From Zanthoxylum bungeanum (lineage: Eukaryota; Streptophyta; Magnoliopsida; Sapindales; Rutaceae): a stretch of DNA of 64,000 bases. This document shows positions 60,036 to 64,000 of this stretch, one piece after another. The notes beneath the pieces are model-generated. The model searched no databases and was not told where the DNA came from. It saw nothing but the letters and a program-made list of their open reading frames with translations. A program made the position numbers and the translations under genes. The stretch spans positions 62,001-126,000 of the forward strand of contig SKCR01018438.1 of assembly GCA_019454045.1 (NCBI GenBank), read 5' to 3'. Numbering within the stretch: the stretch's first letter is position 1; each line of letters begins with the position of its first letter.

Positions 60036-61805
60036 ATGGCCTCTACAAGCAAATCATCAAATTTTTCCGAGGGATATTCAACAACTAGATCTTCGTTTTA
60101 CACCGGAACCGACTACAACTATTGTAAGTCAAGAATGTTGACTTATCTCCTAGCCAATGATGCGTCATCCTACTTGGTTATCACACGAGGTGTAAAAGGG
60201 CCAACAAAGAAGGATAGCAACGTGGTTGATATTCCAAAACCGAGTTTAGAATGGGACAGAGAGGATGTGAAACGAGCCTCACAAAATGCTAAGGCACTCA
60301 ACCAACTCCTATGTGCCATTGATCGGGATCAAGTAAGCAAGCTTCCGGAATATGGAAACGCATATGATTTGTGGAAGTCTTTGGAAATGGTCAATGAGGG
60401 CACAAGTCAAGTGAAGGAATCGAAGATCAACCAGTTCATGTGCGAATTGGACAATTTCAAGATGGAATCCGGGGAAGAAATTGATCACATGATTTCTAGG
60501 TTTACGGTCATCATCAATCATTTGGGAGCATTGGGAAAAGTCATCGGGACATCGGATCAAGTGAAGAAAATTTTGAGATCTCTCCCGAAAGAATTTAGAA
60601 GCTACACCTCCTCCATTAAAGAAGCAAACGACATAAACACTTTGAAGATGGATGATTTGGTCGGCAAATTGCTTGAGTATGAAATGGAGATCAAAATGGA
60701 TAAAAAGGAGGAAGATGAGAAAAGGACAAGAAAGTCTTTGGCCTTAAAAGCGAGAAAAAGAGTCGACTCAAGTTCAAGTGAAGAAGATGATAGTGATGAT
60801 GAAGTGGCAAGCATCACTAATAAAGTAACGGAGCTTCTCAAATCCGCAAAACTCATGGGAAAATCAAAGGCAAACGAAAAGAAAGAAGAAAAATGGCCGC
60901 GGAAGAACAAGAAAATTGTGTGTTATGAATGCAACAAACCGGGTCACATAGCTACCGATTGCCCATTGAGGAAAATGAAAGGAAAATCAAAGAAAAATGC
61001 AATGAAAGCAACTTCAACTTGGAGCGATAGCGATTCTAGCTCTTCTGAGGAGGAAGAAGTTGAAGTCAAAGAAAAGTCAATAGCATTTATGGCTATCACG
61101 GATGAAGACATCCAATTCGAAATTGAAGAAGAAAGCGAAGAAGAAGAGGTACACAATTCTGAATTACTTGATGCTTTTAATGGTTCAAAAGAATTATGTG
61201 ATATGCTTAAAAAGAAATTAAAATTGGTCAAAAATGAGCATGCTACACTTAAAATTGAACATGCAACTAGTTTGGATAAATTTCATGTTTTAGATAATGA
61301 TGTGATATGCTTAAAGGCTAAATATGAAAAAGAATTTGCATGCTTGAATGATGAAAATGCATGTTTAAAGATTAAAAAGCTAGAACTTGAAAATGCCATA
61401 TCAAATATGCCATCTAGCTCTAAGACATACGATTGCGAATCTATATTGAACGAAAATGTCTTATTAAATACTAAGATTGTAGATTTGCAAAATATACTTA
61501 GCAAATTCACATTGGGACATAAAAATTTTAATATGCTTATTGGATCCCAAAAATGTGCATTTAAAAGAGAAGGATTAGGATATAGGCCTTATATTAAAAG
61601 AAAATTTTTGAAGAATTATTTTGTTAAGGCCATCATATCTCATGCTAAGTATGAAATAGATGAAAATGTCACATGTCATGCTTGTAACAAAAAGGGACAT
61701 AAAATTTTTGAATGCATGTATATGAATAAGGATGCATGGATTCCTCAAGGAATCAAAATTAACCCCAATGGACCCAAGAAAGTTTGGGTACCAAAGTGTA
61801 ATTGA
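60036..61805 (+). CDS. Sirevirus-like Gag, 589 aa, intact
   Basis: Gag forms the cytoplasmic particle that packages element RNA. The ATG lies 40 bases after the primer site and is the first in this leader. Residues about 20-50 (FYTGTDYNYCKSRMLTYL) match the DUF4219-type start of copia gags, and about 90-230 fit the UBN2/gag-polypeptide domain (LWKSLE...RFTVIINHLG...ILRSLPKEF). Acidic/serine patches surround a zinc knuckle at 296-309 (CYECNKPGHIATDC). A heptad-rich coiled coil spans about 385-495. A second knuckle is at 547-560 (CHACNKKGHKIFEC). The protein ends KVWVPKCN, where full-length relatives approach the protease. It is the only long undamaged frame here, suggesting recent activity or selection on Gag, with missing enzymes supplied in trans. 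Confidence 0.88.
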   Translation: MASTSKSSNFSEGYSTTRSSFYTGTDYNYCKSRMLTYLLANDASSYLVITRGVKGPTKKDSNVVDIPKPSLEWDREDVKRASQNAKALNQLLCAIDRDQVSKLPEYGNAYDLWKSLEMVNEGTSQVKESKINQFMCELDNFKMESGEEIDHMISRFTVIINHLGALGKVIGTSDQVKKILRSLPKEFRSYTSSIKEANDINTLKMDDLVGKLLEYEMEIKMDKKEEDEKRTRKSLALKARKRVDSSSSEEDDSDDEVASITNKVTELLKSAKLMGKSKANEKKEEKWPRKNKKIVCYECNKPGHIATDCPLRKMKGKSKKNAMKATSTWSDSDSSSSEEEEVEVKEKSIAFMAITDEDIQFEIEEESEEEEVHNSELLDAFNGSKELCDMLKKKLKLVKNEHATLKIEHATSLDKFHVLDNDVICLKAKYEKEFACLNDENACLKIKKLELENAISNMPSSSKTYDCESILNENVLLNTKIVDLQNILSKFTLGHKNFNMLIGSQKCAFKREGLGYRPYIKRKFLKNYFVKAIISHAKYEIDENVTCHACNKKGHKIFECMYMNKDAWIPQGIKINPNGPKKVWVPKCN

Positions 61806-62762
61806 TAAATTTGTAGGGGGAGCTTGGGAATGGATCCTTAAAGAGAATTACAAAATTGATCCCAAAGGCTCAAGTAAATGAGGAATCGCAAAGGTAAAGG
61901 TAAAATCTGTATTCACGGAAACATTGGTACCGTTTCCTCTAATTTCTATATGTATGCATATTTCACTTTGGTTAAAATATTTTTAGTGCATACAAAGTGA
62001 TTAGGCAATGTATTCAAACTTCTATTGGTATCAATTTCCATTTGATATCACTAAGTGCCTTAATCATATATTTAAACCCCTATTCTATTTCAATTGGTAT
62101 CACATTGAATTCATAAAGTCAAATTTCATATATGTGATCATTTGATTAATTTTGCATTATAAATGAATTTGCCATGTAACATAATTGAATAAAAAGCATG
62201 AATTTTGATTGTTTAAGTAATTGGTAAGATATTCATAAGAAGACAATCATTAAAAAGGATTGAAGTCATTGATTTTAATTGGTATCATGATATATAATGA
62301 CTTAGTTTATTTGATATCACAATTAGGGAGAAATAATGCTTAAAATGTTATGATATTCAAATAGATTCAGAGATATAAATTGTTAATTGGTATCATAGAA
62401 TATAATCTTTTGAAAATTGCATTATACATGATTTTTACATCTTATGGCAAAAAGGGGGAAATGCCAAAATGTGCATATTTTTTTTGGTATATTATTTTAG
62501 CACACATCTATTGGTTTCTCATTTTAGATTTACAATTTACCCAAACAATGAGATTAAAACTTGTTTTACCCTCACCCTTGGTTTAAGGGGGAGTAAATGT
62601 ACTAATGTGTATGTCAAGTTATCATAGAGCTATTTTTGAAGACAATCACACTTTGAGGGGGAGCTTATGTTGAGGGGGAGCAAAATTGTCAAATTTGGAC
62701 TCCAAGAAGCTCACAAGTTTCAACAAGTTTTAAAGGGTTGCCATCATAAAAAAAGGGGAGAT
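61806..62762 (+). mobile_element. Sirevirus-like 3' region with repeated purine tracts
   Basis: About 960 bp without coding capacity. GGGGGA-type purine tracts occur at 61815-61822, 62451-62460, 62585-62593, 62655-62663 and 62673-62680. The final AAAAAAAGGGGAGAT (62748-62761) lies next to the LTR. An ATTGGTATCA-like phrase recurs at about 62020, 62093, 62278 and 62383. Pol would normally occupy the space between gag and this region. Confidence 0.75.
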
Positions 62763-64000
62763 TATTGGCGACTTGATCGCTTATTTAGATTTTATTGACG
62801 TCAACGCAACTGACGACTTCGACGTACAATCACGAAACAATACAAAAAGTGTCGAAGCATATGAGGTGAAGAGCGAGAATGTGAAGACTTGCGGCACAAT
62901 GAAGACTATATTGCAAAAGTCTTAGCCTAGGATTTAATTTGTAATGTGAGATGTAATATTCAAGTGCCTAAGCTCATAAGGATCATGCACATTCACTTAG
63001 ATGCATTAGGGGCATATACAAAATGCATTAAAACCTTCAAATCTGCATTTTAGTATTTAGGGAAGCTCTCTGGAACCGGCATGGACCTTACCGGTCCCTT
63101 ACCGGTCATTAAACCGGCCTTCCCCTGTTTTGCATGCCTACTGAAACCGGGCTATACCGTGCCGGTTAACTCGCCGGTCTTCACGCCGGTATTGGCAAGA
63201 AAATCCTGCTCTCTGGAACCGGGCTGGTCCTCGCCGGTTTCCATACCGGTTTGCTCGCCGGTCTAACGGCTAGTTTTTCGAACGTTATATAGCCGTTGAG
63301 AGATATTGAAACCCTAGACCGGCATGCCGGTCTCCTCGCCGGTCTCGCTGTAAGTTTGGGAAAGCTTTGCATTTTGTTATAAATAGAACCCCAACTCCTT
63401 TGCCTAAAATTAGAGATCTAGAAAACCTTCATATACATTCTCTAAGGCAAACAAAGAGTGATATACACCTTCATATTCATAAACACTCATCCAAGCTCAC
63501 ACACATCTTCATTACATTTAGTGAGCTTAGATCACTTGGGTTTGCAACTCACATAATCTTCTTATCATTTGTAAGTGCCCAAGTGTGTTTTAATTCTTTC
63601 TTATCAAAACACTTGTGGTTTGTGAAATCCCATTGTTTGGGTAAATTGTAAAGGTTGTGAGTGCACCTACGAACAAAACTCAAAATTGTAAAAGGGTTCG
63701 GAGTGCGCCTTGGCGGAAAACTCTTGGTTACGAGTGAACCACGGAAAACTCGATTTTAGTGGAAATCTTCAAGCGAGGCTTGGGGGAGTGGACGTAGGCA
63801 CGTTTGGCCGAACCACTATGAATCGCGGTGTCGTATTTCTCTTTCCCTTAACTTTTACTTATTTGCAAGTTTAATTACATTTATAATATTGAATAGAAAA
63901 CTTGCATATAGGCTATTAATTGAAATAGAGAAAATTGCCTCAAGTCCCAATTTGGTAATAAGAGCTAAAATCGGCAAAGATTTTATAATTCCGCATTTGT
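62763..64000 (+). repeat. 3' LTR of the Sirevirus-like element (truncated by window)
   Basis: It starts TATTGGCGACTTGATCGC (G to A at base 2) and matches 58663-59900. About 80 bp of its end lie beyond the window. Confidence 0.9.

Larger units (their letters stand above)
58663..64000 (+). mobile_element. Sirevirus-like gag-only copia element (right end outside window)
   Basis: LTRs at 58663-59981 and 62763-64000 surround only 2781 bp, holding an intact gag and a 3' region with several polypurine tracts, but no protease, integrase or reverse transcriptase. By eye the LTRs differ at roughly 25-30 positions plus one 12-bp deletion over 1.24 kb, about 98% similar, so it is a fairly recent insertion. 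The long gag with coiled coil, the CCGG-rich LTR and the multiple polypurine tracts are Sirevirus traits. The arrangement matches terminal-repeat retrotransposons with a gag domain (TR-GAG). Confidence 0.82.

Noticed and set aside
1..64000. tRNA, rRNA or snoRNA genes
   Set aside because: No cloverleaf with an intact T-loop box or rRNA-like block was seen; tRNA-like matches are only the primer-binding sites.

Overview
This window looks like heterochromatic DNA from the nuclear genome of a flowering plant, probably a eudicot. It is AT-rich, has no bacterial-style operons, and is almost entirely built from nested and broken LTR retrotransposons plus two small hAT-type DNA transposons. I found no intact host gene. 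The only long clean reading frame is a 589-codon gag of a Sirevirus-like (Ty1/copia) element at 60036-61805. Some broken frames resemble host genes, notably an intronless LOG-like (cytokinin-activating enzyme) pseudogene at 33260-33900.

Layout. 1-2487: 3' end of a copia LTR, its primer-binding site and about 2.07 kb of non-coding leader. 2488-22942: a minus-strand Ty3/gypsy chromovirus (Tekay/Del-like) with a truncated 3' LTR (2488-4365), decayed pol (4366-8347), the front of gag (19605-20477) and a 5' LTR (20688-22942). Its gag is split by a complete minus-strand insertion (8348-19599) with a perfect 5-bp duplication CAAAT. That insertion has two very similar LTRs of about 2.95 kb and a 4.07 kb internal region without coding capacity, so it looks like a LARD. 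One of its LTRs carries a 1263-bp hAT-like element (9542-10804) with an 8-bp duplication. 23181-28267: two inverted copia LTRs facing each other across 143 bp. The second belongs to a minus-strand copia pol (28268-30199), which is abutted by an Athila-like 3' LTR (30200-32112). The rest of that Athila (to about 35535) holds the LOG-like pseudogene, a 130-codon unknown frame and an integrase.

35536-37581 is a Tat-type gypsy LTR fragment. 37582-47646 is a copia with both LTRs, a decayed pol and a 602-bp hAT-type MITE (44869-45470). 47647-54142 is a minus-strand Tat-type gypsy with gag, a reverse transcriptase/integrase deletion junction and its 5' LTR. It is followed head-on by a plus-strand LTR of the same family (54190-55981). 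55982-58662 is a very decayed minus-strand Tat-type pol. 58663-64000 is the Sirevirus-like gag-only element, whose 3' LTR runs off the window.

Most notable signal: four LTRs of the chromovirus/LARD group carry tandem hairpins, 17 in all. The central sequence is nearly constant (around GCGTTACGTATCGCCGTC) while the flanking stem sequences change from copy to copy and stay complementary. That is what a conserved structured RNA or DNA element would look like. Other points worth attention are the LOG-like gene in the 'env position' of an Athila, the long repeated copia leader, and the CCGG-rich promoter and multiple polypurine tracts of the Sirevirus-like element. Boundaries, lineage names and percent similarities were judged by eye.
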